From: Rhizophlyctis rosea
Taxonomy: Eukaryota; Chytridiomycota; Chytridiomycetes; Rhizophlyctidales; Rhizophlyctidaceae
DNA: 64,000 bases
Direction of reading: 5' to 3'
NCBI GenBank assembly: GCA_027596075.1
Contig: JADGJC010000120.1
Coordinates: forward strand, 1-64,000
Position numbers and translations under genes: made by a program
In this document: positions 32,636 to 45,658 of the stretch, in pieces
Layout: every line of letters begins with the position of its first letter
Position numbering within the stretch: the first letter of the stretch is position 1
Notes under the pieces: generated by a model
What the model was told of the DNA's origin: nothing
What the model saw: the letters and a program-made list of their open reading frames with translations, nothing else
Database searches by the model: none

Positions 32636-35366
32636 ATGTCCACCCCGCAGCCGAGCGGCCAAAGTCCCAGGTCTAGCTCTAGGCTAGCGCGCCGAGGGCA
32701 GAACTCCTTTGTAAACAATAAGGAAGACGCAGCCGTGATAGCTATGCAAAAGACACTAGAGACAGTAAGAAATCAGCCAGACAACACGTAAGTTTCCGCA
32801 GAACCAAATTCCCACAGACGGCAGAGTTCGCTAAATTTGCCCGTTTCTAGTGGCCGTCTACTCTCTGAAATGTTTGAAGAACTTCCCGATCCAAATGAAT
32901 ATCCGAACTATTATGAAGTGATTACTCAACCGATATCCCTTGCAACGATAGAGGTATTCTATTTGTGCACGACGGCTCTTCAATCAAAATCAAGGTTTGG
33001 TGCTCATATATCCTTTTCAGAGCAAACTCGAGTCTAATCAATACGTGATACCTACCTTTCGCGAAGACTTTGATCTGATGATAGAGAACGCAAAAGCATT
33101 CAACAACAAACGATCCGCAGTATACAGAGATGCCCTCACGCTCGGGGTAAGGTGGGGTTCGTCTTTGGTCTTAATTGCGCATATCCTTGACCCGCCCGCT
33201 TTCGCGTTTTAGGAACTATTCAACATGACGCTTGCACGAGAATTGAGAGCTGCGAACTTGGATGCAGCCGCTTCCATGATACCATTGGCACAAACTGCCC
33301 CCATGATGCCTTTAATGCAGGCGGCACCAATTCCACCAGTTGGCGCTCCTTCATTCAATGATGTGGTACGTGCGGAATCGGTCAGATTGTCGTTGGCATG
33401 ATAGATTGACCGTAGATCAGCCTCAAGTAGTGTATGATGACATGGCAAAGGTCCTGAAAAAAGTGCGTGCGGCTAAGAGTTCCAGGTATGTGCCTTTACT
33501 GCGATTATTGTAGACCTTTGCTGATCTTTCCTCAGTGGTGGTCGGTTGGCAGATGTGTTTGAAGAATTGCCAGATAGAACAGAGTATCCGGACTATTATC
33601 AGGAGGTACATGAGTCCAGAGAACCTGGTTCACCCATCGCTTGAAACTAATCGAGCGTACAGATCAAGCAACCCATTGCCTTGGACATCATTCAAACCAA
33701 AATTGACCGGAGGGACTACAAGAAGTTGGCGGAGTTAGAGGCAGATTTGATCCTGATGGTTACCAACGCCAAGGAATACAATCGGGAGGGTTCTGAAATC
33801 TATCAGGATGCTGTAGAGTTACAGGTGAAATATTATGATCCCCTCTCTTCGCGGCAGGAGGCTGATACACAACATGGTACGCACGTTAGGCACTGCTGGA
33901 CCGTTTATTCGGAAGGATCTCACCGGAGAAAGAGCCAGCTGAATCTAAGGAGAAGGAGGTTTGTGAGTTTGTTACAGTCCGCGGGGAAGTGTACCGACGA
34001 GGTGTGTGGTTCCAAACAATACCATTCAAGTTTTCGCACTTTATTAAGTTACGCTTACGTTGACTCAGGTGATTTTGTATATATTGGGAACCCAAATAGC
34101 CCGGATAAACCAACAATATCGTTGATCATGGAGACGTGGGGGAAGGAGGACAAGTAAGGGCAAATCATCTGCATCCACCTGGCTATCAGTGACGTGTAAC
34201 TCCGCTATCAGGGTAGCAAAGCGGGAGGGGGTCACAGTCTGTTGGTTTCTGCGACCAGAACAAACAGTCCATAAAGCAAGTCAGCGATTCATGGAGAAGG
34301 AAGTGTTTCGAACAACCCATCTGGAAGACTATTACACGGCGGATATCGTCGGTCGATGTTACGTCCTGCATGTGCGCGATTACATACGCGGAAGACCGAA
34401 GGGAGCGCCCGCGGAACACGTTTACGTTTGTGAATCCCGGTACGATGAAAGGGCGAAGCAGTATGCGAAGATCAAGGATTGGGCCAATGCGTTTCCGAAG
34501 TCGGCGCGGGGGAGGGAGGTAGAGTTGGAGCCCTTTTCGTCGCCCATGGTTCCGAATAAGGTTCTGTCGGGGTTGTTGGGTAGTTCGGTGCCGACTAAGA
34601 GGGGTGCGAAGTCGGTGGATGATACATACGACTCTGACGGGTCGAGCAGGGCGGGTAGAGGTGATTCTCCGGCTGTTAAGCCTGCAAAGGTGGGTCCGCT
34701 TATGTGTCGCAACGTTTTGGAGACTGCACGCTGACCTGAAAACACATAGCAAATCAAATTTGCGCCACCGTACCAACCTCCTGTACCCGCAGCACAACAA
34801 CTGTCTGCTCCTCAAACAGGGTCATCAGTACTAAACACACCAGCTGCAGCGGCAACCACCAGTCAGTACGGTCAATATGGAGGGGCTTCGGCCACTCAGA
34901 CACAACATGCACCATATGGACTTGGCGCGCAAACCAATCCGTACGCCCCAACATATCCTTACAATGCAACCCCAGTGCAATCTCTTACCGGCGCATCAGT
35001 CGCACGGCCGTCACATAGTGATCGAACGACAATACCTGCCGCAACGGGTGAGTGTTTGTGCGCAAGTGGCTAAGTATCTTCATGCTGATGTAGTGACGCA
35101 GTGAATCGGTTCGAGACGAATGAAGAAGGAAAGTTGAAATGGTTTGCTGCGCCGCCATTGGATGTTGTGGATAACTTTGACGCGGTGCATTCATTGACGT
35201 ATTTGGTGTGGAAAGCGAAGAAGAAGTTGAAGGTGGGGCTTTTCAGAAGGTTGATTGATTTTACGGTTGTTGACGCCGCTATGTATTGATGTAGGAGCAA
35301 GGAAAGCTGCCTCAGGATAAGAGAGGGATGGTAGCGCGGCGAGTACGGCCAATGGCACTCATTTGA
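32636..35366 (+). CDS. RSC1: RSC1/RSC2-like tandem bromodomain and BAH protein
   Basis: Thirteen exons (first 32636-32787, last 35295-35366) sum to 668 residues. Two bromodomains are visible: residues about 35-130 with LPDPNEYPNYYEVITQPISL and the acetyl-lysine Asn in AKAFNNKRSAVYRDA; and about 180-290 with LPDRTEYPDYYQEIKQPIAL and AKEYNREGSEIYQDA. A BAH domain follows (GDFVYIGNPN, CWFLRPEQTVH, FRTTHLEDY, ESRYDERAKQYAKIKDW). Then comes a Gln/Ala/Tyr-rich linker and the C-terminal RSC1/2 motif LKWFAAPPLDVV. The protein would be a subunit of the RSC/PBAF-type SWI/SNF remodeller reading acetylated nucleosomes. Confidence 0.92.
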
Positions 35367-35768
35367 TGACATGATATTGGCCTTGATGCCCACTTGTACC
35401 GGGTGCAAGCCTGTGTAAACAAACCTGTAAATAAACAAAGGGGCAATCCTCCTCGCCTTGTTCATATGTACCAAGCTAATCCGTCATAACCAGAGCAATT
35501 GTCGTCATCATTAGCTGCTAAATCTTTAAGGGCTGGCCATCAGTGTTGGATACCATGAAACTATTCTCTGTGTTGATGGACAGCAAAACAAGCACTTTCG
35601 GAGCAATGACCAAACTGCCTAAACTGCGTCAACTATGTGCCGTTCCCTGAAACTAACTTTCCCCAGGCCCAATCCCTACATCTGTTTCCGCACCAGATTT
35701 TTGATGAGTGGTATGCCACAGACGCACACGCCAGCTGTTTGTTTCTCGCCCCAACGAAGGATATCCTT

Positions 35769-36664
35769 TTAGCACCTAAATTGCTCTTCCCCCCTGTGGA
35801 TGATTCGAAACTTGCCCCCTCTTCGCTGCTTTGCAGTTGCAAGCTTCTTGTCTCTCCTCTTTTTGAGACCTTCAGCACCACCGTGCTTTGCATAGCTGGC
35901 TTTTCGGAGATGTTTGGTCAGGTATAGGTGCCATACTCTACCGTATGAAAGGATAGGATCTTGATTGAACGAAAAGGGCAAGGGCTCAAGATCCTCTTTG
36001 GTAAGGAAGAATTTTGATTTTGCGCAGGTCGCGGTCACTCTTTTGTATGGCTCGAGGCTTTTTTGGCATTGGCGGCAGATGCGGTCTTTGGACAGGGAGC
36101 ATCTGTTGTTGGTGATGTTGTAGCAGCCGATGCACAGCTTTCCGACCTCCATCAGATATTGACGCATCCAACAGCCGTCGCGAACATCCCTCGAGACGTA
36201 GCCGCTCGCACATTTTTGCTTTTTGCTGTCGCCGCGCTCGTTCGTGGGAACCACGGCCTGATAGCGACATTTCCACCATTGGTCATCCGTCGCCGCTTCT
36301 CTCCAGCTCCGACAAACCCTTGAAAGAGGCAGAACATCTTGCGATTCGAAATTGATCATTTCAGAAACCGCCATCGGCTGAGACCAAATCTGACTGACAT
36401 ATACTGACCTGCAGGTCGCACGAAGAGAAGTATCCACTGCTTTGTCTCGATGGGGATGCCTTCAAGCGTCGGCTCCACTTTCTTTGTGATGGTTGGGAGT
36501 CGCGTGTCGTTGATTGACGATGCAGCACTTTTAATGACTACCCGCTCGGACACGTTCGCCTTCAGGGTTCGACAAGCCGTCTTGTGGCGAGTCAGACCGC
36601 CCTTGCTCTTGCAAACTTTGCCGCAGATACACTGATAATGCCCTGGGCGGTGTAATTCTGCCAT
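35769..36664 (-). CDS. Zinc-finger and F-box protein
   Basis: Two exons (36664-36409, 36337-35769) encode 274 residues. Residues 10-32 form a Cys/His finger (CICGKVCKSKGGLTRHKTAC). An F-box spans the intron: IPIETKQWILLFVRP, then ADVLPLSRVCRSWREAA. The C-terminal part has two zinc-type pairs (CIGC, CRQC), then KFFLTKEDLEPLPF, a block seen with Cys pairs in XPA-like fungal F-box proteins, and a basic end. It is probably an SCF substrate adaptor (inference). A 42-nt GT-AG interval inside exon 2 (starting GTAGAG) is in frame and may be an intron; removing it gives 260 residues and joins SYA to KHGG. Confidence 0.75.
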
Positions 36665-37338
36665 CTAAAATCAGAGGGTTGATATTGAGCATATGATGAA
36701 AGCATAGAGTTGATAGGCTCTGGCTGACTGGTTTGCGGAGTTCACAGCTACAGGAAGGTGAATATTACCGACCTTCGCAAAGTGCTTTCTAAATGATCTG
36801 ATCAACGGCGCAGTGTATTATCGTACAGTTGCTACCTACGACTTCTGGAGTGCTTCAGAAGGGTAAGAAGCGTAGGGAAAAGAAAACCGAGTGAAACGCT
36901 CGAAGGCGAATGAGTCTCGTGGGAAGAAGTTTTGGGTGGTTTGGGGTGGGGAAGTCAATATATCACATGTCTCATCACCAGCCGGCTGATCAGTGATCCG
37001 ATGACAGATGACGTGGCCACAATCATTCAACTAGAAGATATCAAAGCTTTGCATTTTGCCCCCAACAATTGTCGGAACAAGCCTGCAAAACCCTCATCTT
37101 CAAACTTCATTTCTTTTCTCATCCAGAACTCAACGAACTATGCCATAGTCCGATTTTTTGTTACCAGTATTAGCCTGATGTCCTTCGCACATATATAACC
37201 GAATTCCAACCATTCGGGGATCGAAATACATGTGGTATTCTATTACATTACATGTGAATCTATGCACAAAAAGGTGTGGGCAAAACTAAGTGGGGAAGAA
37301 GGGCTAAGGGAATAAATACAAGTCCATGACGATGCGCT
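36665..37338. other. Intergenic, no gene recognised
   Basis: Promoter of the F-box gene and 3' flank of IDI1; short frames only. Confidence 0.45.
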
Positions 37339-38427
37339 TTAGTTCGGTAGCAGGCGGTGAACGGTTTTGGTATCTTTGAATTGGGCCAGGTTGTCAAGGT
37401 TGTCCCACCACTTGTACAGGAAGTTTTCTACGATCAATCTGAACCATGGCGTCAAGGATAGACCCTTCTCCTCTGCGTATGATTGTCAATGTGAGTGTGG
37501 ATGTTTTGGGGTACAAGGAGGAAAAATGTCGCATGCAGTAAGCACGTACCGGCCGTCTCGAACATCTCCTGCAACTCCGGCTTTGTCACGTACTTTACGG
37601 ATTTGACTTCGTTCAAGTTGAGATTAGTCGTAACCTCTCCACGGAAAATAAAGATGTAGTCCACTGCAGGAGTGCATGCGCGAAAGAAATTAGCGTCTGA
37701 GCACTGCACGACAAGCTGCAAACCAGATCCTCGTCCCGAAAACATCCACGCGTGGATGAAGACCCCATCCTCACCTTCGTGCTCGCCCCACAATCCATCT
37801 GACGGTGCCAAATAATGGATCCTCGTCAAGAACTCCAACTGGTCAAGAGGCACCTGCTCTGGCGGGATCCCCAACTCGTGCTCCAACTTTCGCTGCGCCG
37901 CCTTCCTCGCTCCAAGCTGATCCTCCTCTACCGTCTCCTCCGGCGTCATAAGCGGGTGTGAGCAACATGTGTTTGTGAAGTAGCCAGGGAAGGTGATTTT
38001 CTCGTCCGCGCGCTGTTGAAGAAGGAGTTTTCCTTCGTTGTTGAAGATGAAAACACTGAATGCGCGGTGGAGGAGACCCTTATGGATGTTTGTCATCAAG
38101 TGACCTATGAAGCACAGCAGCGTTAGCAAAGGCTTCCTTCTGGGAGGCTCCCCGGCATATGTTCCCTTTTGTATGAGTTATGCGTTTCCCTCAGAGATTA
38201 TACGGAACTGCCGAGAACAACCAATGGTCATAATAAGGAAGAAAATGAACCTACAGTTTTTCTTTGTATCACCCCCAAGAGGTCTGTCGTTCTCGTCCAC
38301 GACGATACACATTTCTTCCATGAGGCGGACCTTTGGTCATAGTCAAGCGGAGTGAGCAAGGCTTCAGAGACGCCATTCACCAGAGTCGATATACCTGCTC
38401 CTCATCATATAGGTTCCACTCGACCAT
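37339..38427 (-). CDS. IDI1: Isopentenyl-diphosphate delta-isomerase
   Basis: Five exons (38427-38395, 38330-38255, 38104-37775, 37663-37550, 37472-37339) give 228 residues. The order is [46 protein letters not shown] (catalytic Cys), WGEHEVDYIF (catalytic Glu, metal site) and the terminal [16 protein letters not shown]. The enzyme interconverts IPP and DMAPP in the mevalonate route to sterols and prenyl groups. The 111-nt intron before VDYIF has no in-frame stop, so an unspliced call adds 37 foreign residues. It is divergent from the Acinus gene. Confidence 0.94.
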
Positions 38428-38992
38428 TTTGTAAAGTTTGTCACGGTTAGCGTTCTGTCAAAGAGTATGGAAAAGTTGAAGCAGGAAGATGAACATCTGG
38501 TTGAGCTTGGGAACAGGAGCTGAAGGCGTTCCGAACGCGCGCCACTGAGCCCGAGATGGCCGCACCACAGAAATGCAGCCAATCACAGGACGTTCCGACT
38601 ATTGGGGATCGCGCACCGGCTTAGCTTACGTAGGGTAAATAAAGCACATGTTTAAAAATATCCAATTGAAGCCAGCCACACAAGCACCCTTCACAATTGC
38701 CACTTCGCAAGGTCCCAAGACTTCCCACTTTCCCATCCCTTCCCTCCACTCCGATCACTTTCCTCGCAGGACCCTTTGACACATATTGCCAGTCATCATA
38801 CTCTGCAGACGACTGTCGGCTTATTGCGGAATAAGATACATGCACGCGGATCACTGAAGGTGAGATTCTTCAGTGTAATCCCACTTGTCATGCTATTGCC
38901 TTCTGTTTTTCGGTGGGCACCATACATACACGTAAATAACACATGGTAAACCCTGCAACGTGATCAGCTTTATCAAGAAACTACAGAACGCC

Positions 38993-40681
38993 ATGGACGG
39001 CACGGGATATCACAAAAAGACTGTTGCTATTCTCAAAGAACTTTGCAAGGAGAGGGGCATAGCCTTCACCTCCAAGGATAAAAAAGCAGACATTATAGGT
39101 ATGAAGAAGTCATTTGTCTTTCTCACTGACGTATGTGCTTCAACATTTGTGACTTAGCTCATTTGGTGGAGGCGGATGAGCGAGAAGCGTTGTCAAAACA
39201 GGCGGACGCATCAGCCTCGGCTCAACAACCCGAAACTGATGCGGACGAGGGCACGGATAATCAACCCATGGTGGAGGACTCGAACGACGCAGGAGCCGAA
39301 GCTCCAGCGCCTGATCACATGGAAGATGATTCAGAGTCGCAAGCAACTGTCGAACCGTCTGTGAGCATTTCAGAAGTTAAGACAGAGGTAGAGCATATGG
39401 AGGAGGAATCAGAAGCAGCAGTATCTTCACCAGTGAAAATTGAGAGAGGAGAAAATGGGGCGGAAGCTGAAATCACAGAAACACCGGCAACCGCGACATC
39501 GTCAATGAATGAAGAGCCTGCACCAACACCAGATGAGTCGTCGATTCCGAAACGGACACCGTCACCGAAGAAGGGGAAGCGGAAGGCCGAACCGTTGGAC
39601 GAAGCGGAGGAACAACATAAAAAGCCCCGGACAGATCCTGGACCAGAATCAACTCCGGCTCCGACAGAGTCACATGGTAAGAGCTCCTCCTTCGCATTGC
39701 GGCCTGAATACGCGTCTAATCTGGTTGCTTCATGATGGCAGACGGCAACGACATGAATGGAACATCAGATTCTCGCGTTGCAGATTCCGAAGGTACGTTC
39801 GGAAGCGTATACGTGACTGTGTCAATCACAAAGTCAACATTGCTTTCCAGCAGCGCCCACGACCACGAAAGAGGACACAACAACTGGAGAGCAGGGTGCA
39901 ACAAATGGACACGGGGTTGCAACAACGAATGGCCACGAGGTGTGTAGCAGGGGATGTCAGCATGGCAAATCGCAAACAGCTGGAATATCTTATGTCGGTG
40001 AATTGCAGACCGAAATGAACACTGACGATGGCGGTCGGCGTATCCTTCTGGTGCGCGGCTTCACAAGACCACTACAACTACCGGCTGTCGAGGAGCTGAT
40101 GTCGAGATATGGATCGTACAGAGACTTGTGGATGAACAAAATCAAAACCCATTGCTTTGTGACGGTGAGTGCTTTGGATTTCCCGATGGAGCCACCGTTG
40201 ATAATGGCCGCCCGGACTCATAGTGTACCTCTTCCAGTATGACACTGCTCACGAAGCCAGTACGGCAAAGGAGGCAATCGAAGGCATGATCTTCCAGCCT
40301 AACACCGGCAAACACCTAACGGCGGACTTGGTCACGGAGAAGGATAGGGAGGAAACTAAGGCATCATTGGAGTCGTCATCAAATAGGCAGCCACCCCTCC
40401 CGCCGGGATATGGCGGTCGTGGCCGCCTCAACAATGGACCTCCCCACCCGCTTGCTATCTCCGGCCCGAACGCGACACCGGCCGCAAACGGGCTCACCAT
40501 TCGCGGACGCTCATCTGTCTCATCGGTCGGCAGTCGTGAACCCACCACACCACATAAGCTGCCACCCCTTCCTCCAAAAGTGAACCCAGCGGTCAACTTC
40601 TTCAGGACGAACGTCAAGCCGCGATTGTATTATGCACCCGTCAACAAGGAGAAAGTGAGACGGAAGTGGCAGCAAGCGTAG
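38993..40681 (+). CDS. ACIN1: Acinus-like SAP/RRM/RSB protein (ASAP complex)
   Basis: Five exons (38993-39098, 39158-39676, 39742-39792, 39851-40164, 40238-40681) give 477 residues. An N-terminal SAP domain (TVAILKELCKERGIAF then KADIIAHLVEADERE) is followed by a long acidic, Ser/Pro-rich linker with KKGKRK. An RRM-like fold follows (RRILLVRGFTRPLQL, CFVTYDTAHEASTAKEAIEG), and a C-terminal RSB motif (VNFFRTNVKPRLYYAPV) that in Acinus recruits RNPS1 and SAP18. That order is specific to Acinus, the scaffold of the ASAP splicing/exon-junction complex. Conserved Pro- and Gly-rich stretches separate RRM and RSB. Confidence 0.85.
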
Positions 40682-40878
40682 ATGCAGGTTCAGATTGCAC
40701 ATACAGTCCCCTCCCGATGTAAATAAAGCTTGTTTTCATATGTAATTAGTGGCATCTGTGTAGTACGAAAGTTAGCAACCTGATGATGTCCATCAGCGAA
40801 GCTGAAAGCTTCACCATCGGATCCCCATGTCATCTTCGCAAGCCAGCCTCTCCCCTAGCCTCTTCCGGACGAATATGT

Positions 40879-41377
40879 TCATGACCGTTTATTAGCATTC
40901 TCAATAACAGAACAAATATCCGCGAGATCCGTTTCTATCGCTCTAGACCAACTTCCCAAATCACCGAGTTCTTTCAGTGCAGAGGAGAAATCGTTTACTA
41001 GTGCTAGCCACTCGTTGGTTTGTTTTGTGAATTTTGCGGTGTTGGATTGGAGGCGTTTGGCTTCTGTTTCGAGGTCTTTTTGGTTTTTGAAGGCTGTTGC
41101 GACGCTGTTGTGGGGAAGTGTTATTTTGAGGTTGATTGAGGTGGAAGGCTTACTCTATTCGAGGTGGAAGGCTTACTCTGCGTTTAGGATATCGGCTAGA
41201 GTGTCGGTTGCGACGGAGGCTGCTAGTGTTGCGTCGCGTTTTGCTGCGTCTGTTTGGGCATGAAGGTCTGCTGTTGGCGTTTGTCCTTTGCTATTACGAT
41301 AAGGTGGCGCAGGTCAGTAGCTTACCAGTATTATAGGTAGAGGTGCGGGGATGTTCTTTGAGAGCGTTGGCCAGCAT
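40879..41377 (-). CDS. BLOC1S1: BLOC-1 subunit 1 (BLOS1/GCN5L1)
   Basis: Three exons (41377-41326, 41285-41177, 41104-40879) give 128 residues, the family length. It starts MLANALKEH, and the conserved core VATAFKNQKDLETEAKRL, TKQTNEWLALVNDFSSALK then ELGDLGSWSRAIETDL matches human BLOC1S1 nearly along its length. The protein is helical and works in lysosome-related organelle or endosome sorting within BLOC-1/BORC; a mitochondrial acetylation role is described in animals. Intron 2 holds a tandem duplication of its own splice donor. The promoter is shared with the perilipin-like gene. Confidence 0.9.
41138..41179. repeat. Tandem 19-bp duplication of a splice donor
   Basis: The sequence gaggtggaaggcttactct is present at 41138-41156 and 41161-41179. 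On the minus strand each copy carries the AGA-gtaagc donor of BLOC1S1 exon 2. Only the copy at 41171-41176 keeps the frame; the other would retain 23 nt and hit a stop at once. Confidence 0.88.
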
Positions 41378-41724
41378 TGCGCTCGTGGAGATAGCAGATG
41401 ACTTCGAAACGAATTCTTGAAGGAACAAACGTGATGACGATTGTTTGGTCCTAAATCATTTGCACGCGCTGTGCCGCTTCAGGCCAGGCCAGGTTCCGAC
41501 TTTCACGCGCGTGTGGCTGGCAGGCCCGGCATCATTCGCACGCCCATCATAATTCATGCAGCTCATGCAGATGGCCTTCACCTTCACAAACCGCATAAAT
41601 AGGAGGGAGGACCTGAAGTGCCCTCCCTTTCCCACGTCGACGTAGTCAGATACCTTCCAACTTACCCCCACACGCTACATATCAAAACTTTTCCACAAAG
41701 CTGACTACAGATTGAACAAGCAAG

Positions 41725-42632
41725 ATGTCCACCATCGTGAACAGAGCCGTTGAAGTGGGTTTGACGGGGGTGAAGCGTATACTTTCTCACGGCAGCTGCT
41801 AAACACCATTCTTACAGACCGGGAAGGAAGCTTACGCGTACGTTGATCCATATGTCCCTCAGGCAGCAAAAGTGAGTGTGGATCAGGGTTTCCCATTCGT
41901 TTTCATGAAGTAAGTTCACTGACGTATATGGGTTAAGGACACCGCCACGGCAGCAGTCAACTACGCGACGCAAACTGCTCAAACCGCTCAGACATACGCT
42001 ACTGAGAAGACGACTGCCATCTACGAGTATGGCAAAGTAATTGTCCAAGGTGCCACTACAACCATTGAGGCTTATACCCCGTAAGTGAACGGATGCGGAG
42101 CATGGACTATTTTGACGTCTTGTTTCCTGAAATCGCCATTAAAAACGATTCCTTGAAATTGTACAGCGGTCCCGTCAGGGATCTGATCGCCAATACCCTT
42201 GAAGGCGCAAAGCATTTACGGGAAGATCCCGTTGGAACAGTCAAGCCTTACGTGCCAAGCTTCGTTGTTCAAACCGGTGAGAAGACCTATGAGATCGTGA
42301 AGGATGCCAACGACAAGACGCGAGAGGTTGCTGCATCTACCAGCGGATACATCGTCACCAAGGTTAACGGTTGGTACCTTGCCAAGTCATGTATCTATCA
42401 GCCTGCTCGCATATCTCATAATCTGCTTGATTTGTAAGGCACCGTCCACTCTGTCACGTCCATTCCTCAAGTAGCGGCCGTTATTGAACAACTGGATCAG
42501 CTTACGAAGGGATCCTTGACCAAGTTGGGAGTTGTTGGACCACACGGTCAACCAACTGAGCCCGCTCCTGTTACTCCCGCTGCGCCTGCAGCTCCTGGCG
42601 GTGTCTCCTATGCCGAAGCCGTTAAGGAATGA
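41725..42632 (+). CDS. Perilipin/CAP20-like lipid-droplet protein (tentative)
   Basis: Five exons (41725-41754, 41818-41871, 41938-42080, 42167-42369, 42439-42632) give 207 residues. The protein is amphipathic and helical with repeated Ala/Thr/Tyr segments (TATAAVNYATQTAQTAQTYA), two copies of a V-P-Y-V-P-like motif (VDPYVPQAAK, VKPYVPSFVV), and a Pro/Ala-rich C terminus ending SYAEAVKE. It lacks cysteine, signal peptide and membrane helix. This style matches fungal perilipin-family droplet coat proteins (CAP20/MPL1). A LEA-like or other stress protein would look similar, so function is inferred. Confidence 0.6.
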
Positions 42633-43307
42633 GTAATGTTGACGGTCATATACTTGTTGGAACCATTGTAAAGATTGTTAGTGTAAATCGAATCGTATTA
42701 TATTCTCCTTCTGTACAACATCGTCGTATTCTGTGTGATTGGTAGGCATGTGTAAAAACGTTGAGAGGTCTGAAATCATTCCCTTTGTTTACTCATGCCA
42801 GCGAGTACCATACGACGGATTACGTCAGATGCAGGAACACAAATTCCCTCTGTAAACCAGGACAAATACAGATAATCCCTCTAATAGCATGTGAAAACGA
42901 CATCGTTGCATTGTGGGGTCGAGTTGATTGGTAAACGTTGACACAAGCGACACTTTTGTTTATCGATCGGGGCCTTTCATGGCCGATACGCGCATTGATA
43001 AACAAATGGTGTGTTACATTGCACCAAGATGGGGCCCGACCCGGGCTCGGCTTGTTGGGCCGAACGCCATTGGGTCTGTCATCATCCATTGGATGGTTGG
43101 ACCCAGGCATGCATGCGCCACACTCTCATCCAGGACATAATAATTGGCCGACCCCTCACCTTCTCCCGCTTCACACTGTCTCCCCTTCCCCACAATCTCA
43201 TCGGACCTCGTCTCCGTCAGTCCATCTCTTAGTAGGGAAAGCACACTTTCAATCTCGCACCTACTCTCTTCCCGAACCACCACATACCTCTTCACACCAT
43301 CTCCACG
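42633..43307. other. PGI promoter region
   Basis: About 670 bases without a gene. CCAAT-type sequences (near 43067-43096) and a pyrimidine-rich leader precede the PGI start. Confidence 0.4.
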
Positions 43308-45186
<1,879 letters not shown>

Positions 45187-45658
45187 ATTTCGGCTGGTAC
45201 CGACTGCTATAGGGAGCTTCTTCCCGATTGCTAATATTGTATTCTCAAACCCTTTATTTACCTGTATCATGCAAAATAGATAAACTTCCTGTTCTTTGCC
45301 GTGAAAGATGGGGAAGGTTGGGTGCGGTTGGGATGATGATGATAATTGAGATAATGCGGGTCATCGCCGTAATTAAGAACGACTCGTTCAGTGATTATGA
45401 CGCGCTGTACATGATTGTTTACATTCCCCCGCTGGGATCTATTCTATGGTCGGCTGTTGCCATGAAGACGTTGATGAGAAGTTCCATCATGAGATATCAC
45501 TGCTTGTCACCACGACATAGCAACATTCGGTAGCAGCGAGCGATATACACAATGTACAAATTATTCGTATACAGACACGAAACCGTTTGCGCGAATCGCC
45601 TTCCTCAGTGAAGGCATGGTTGAGTGAGTGGGGATAGAAATGGGAAACCCTGCGAGGG
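45187..45658. other. Convergent 3' flanks of PGI and MO25
   Basis: 470 bases between two convergent gene ends; nothing recognised. Confidence 0.4.
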
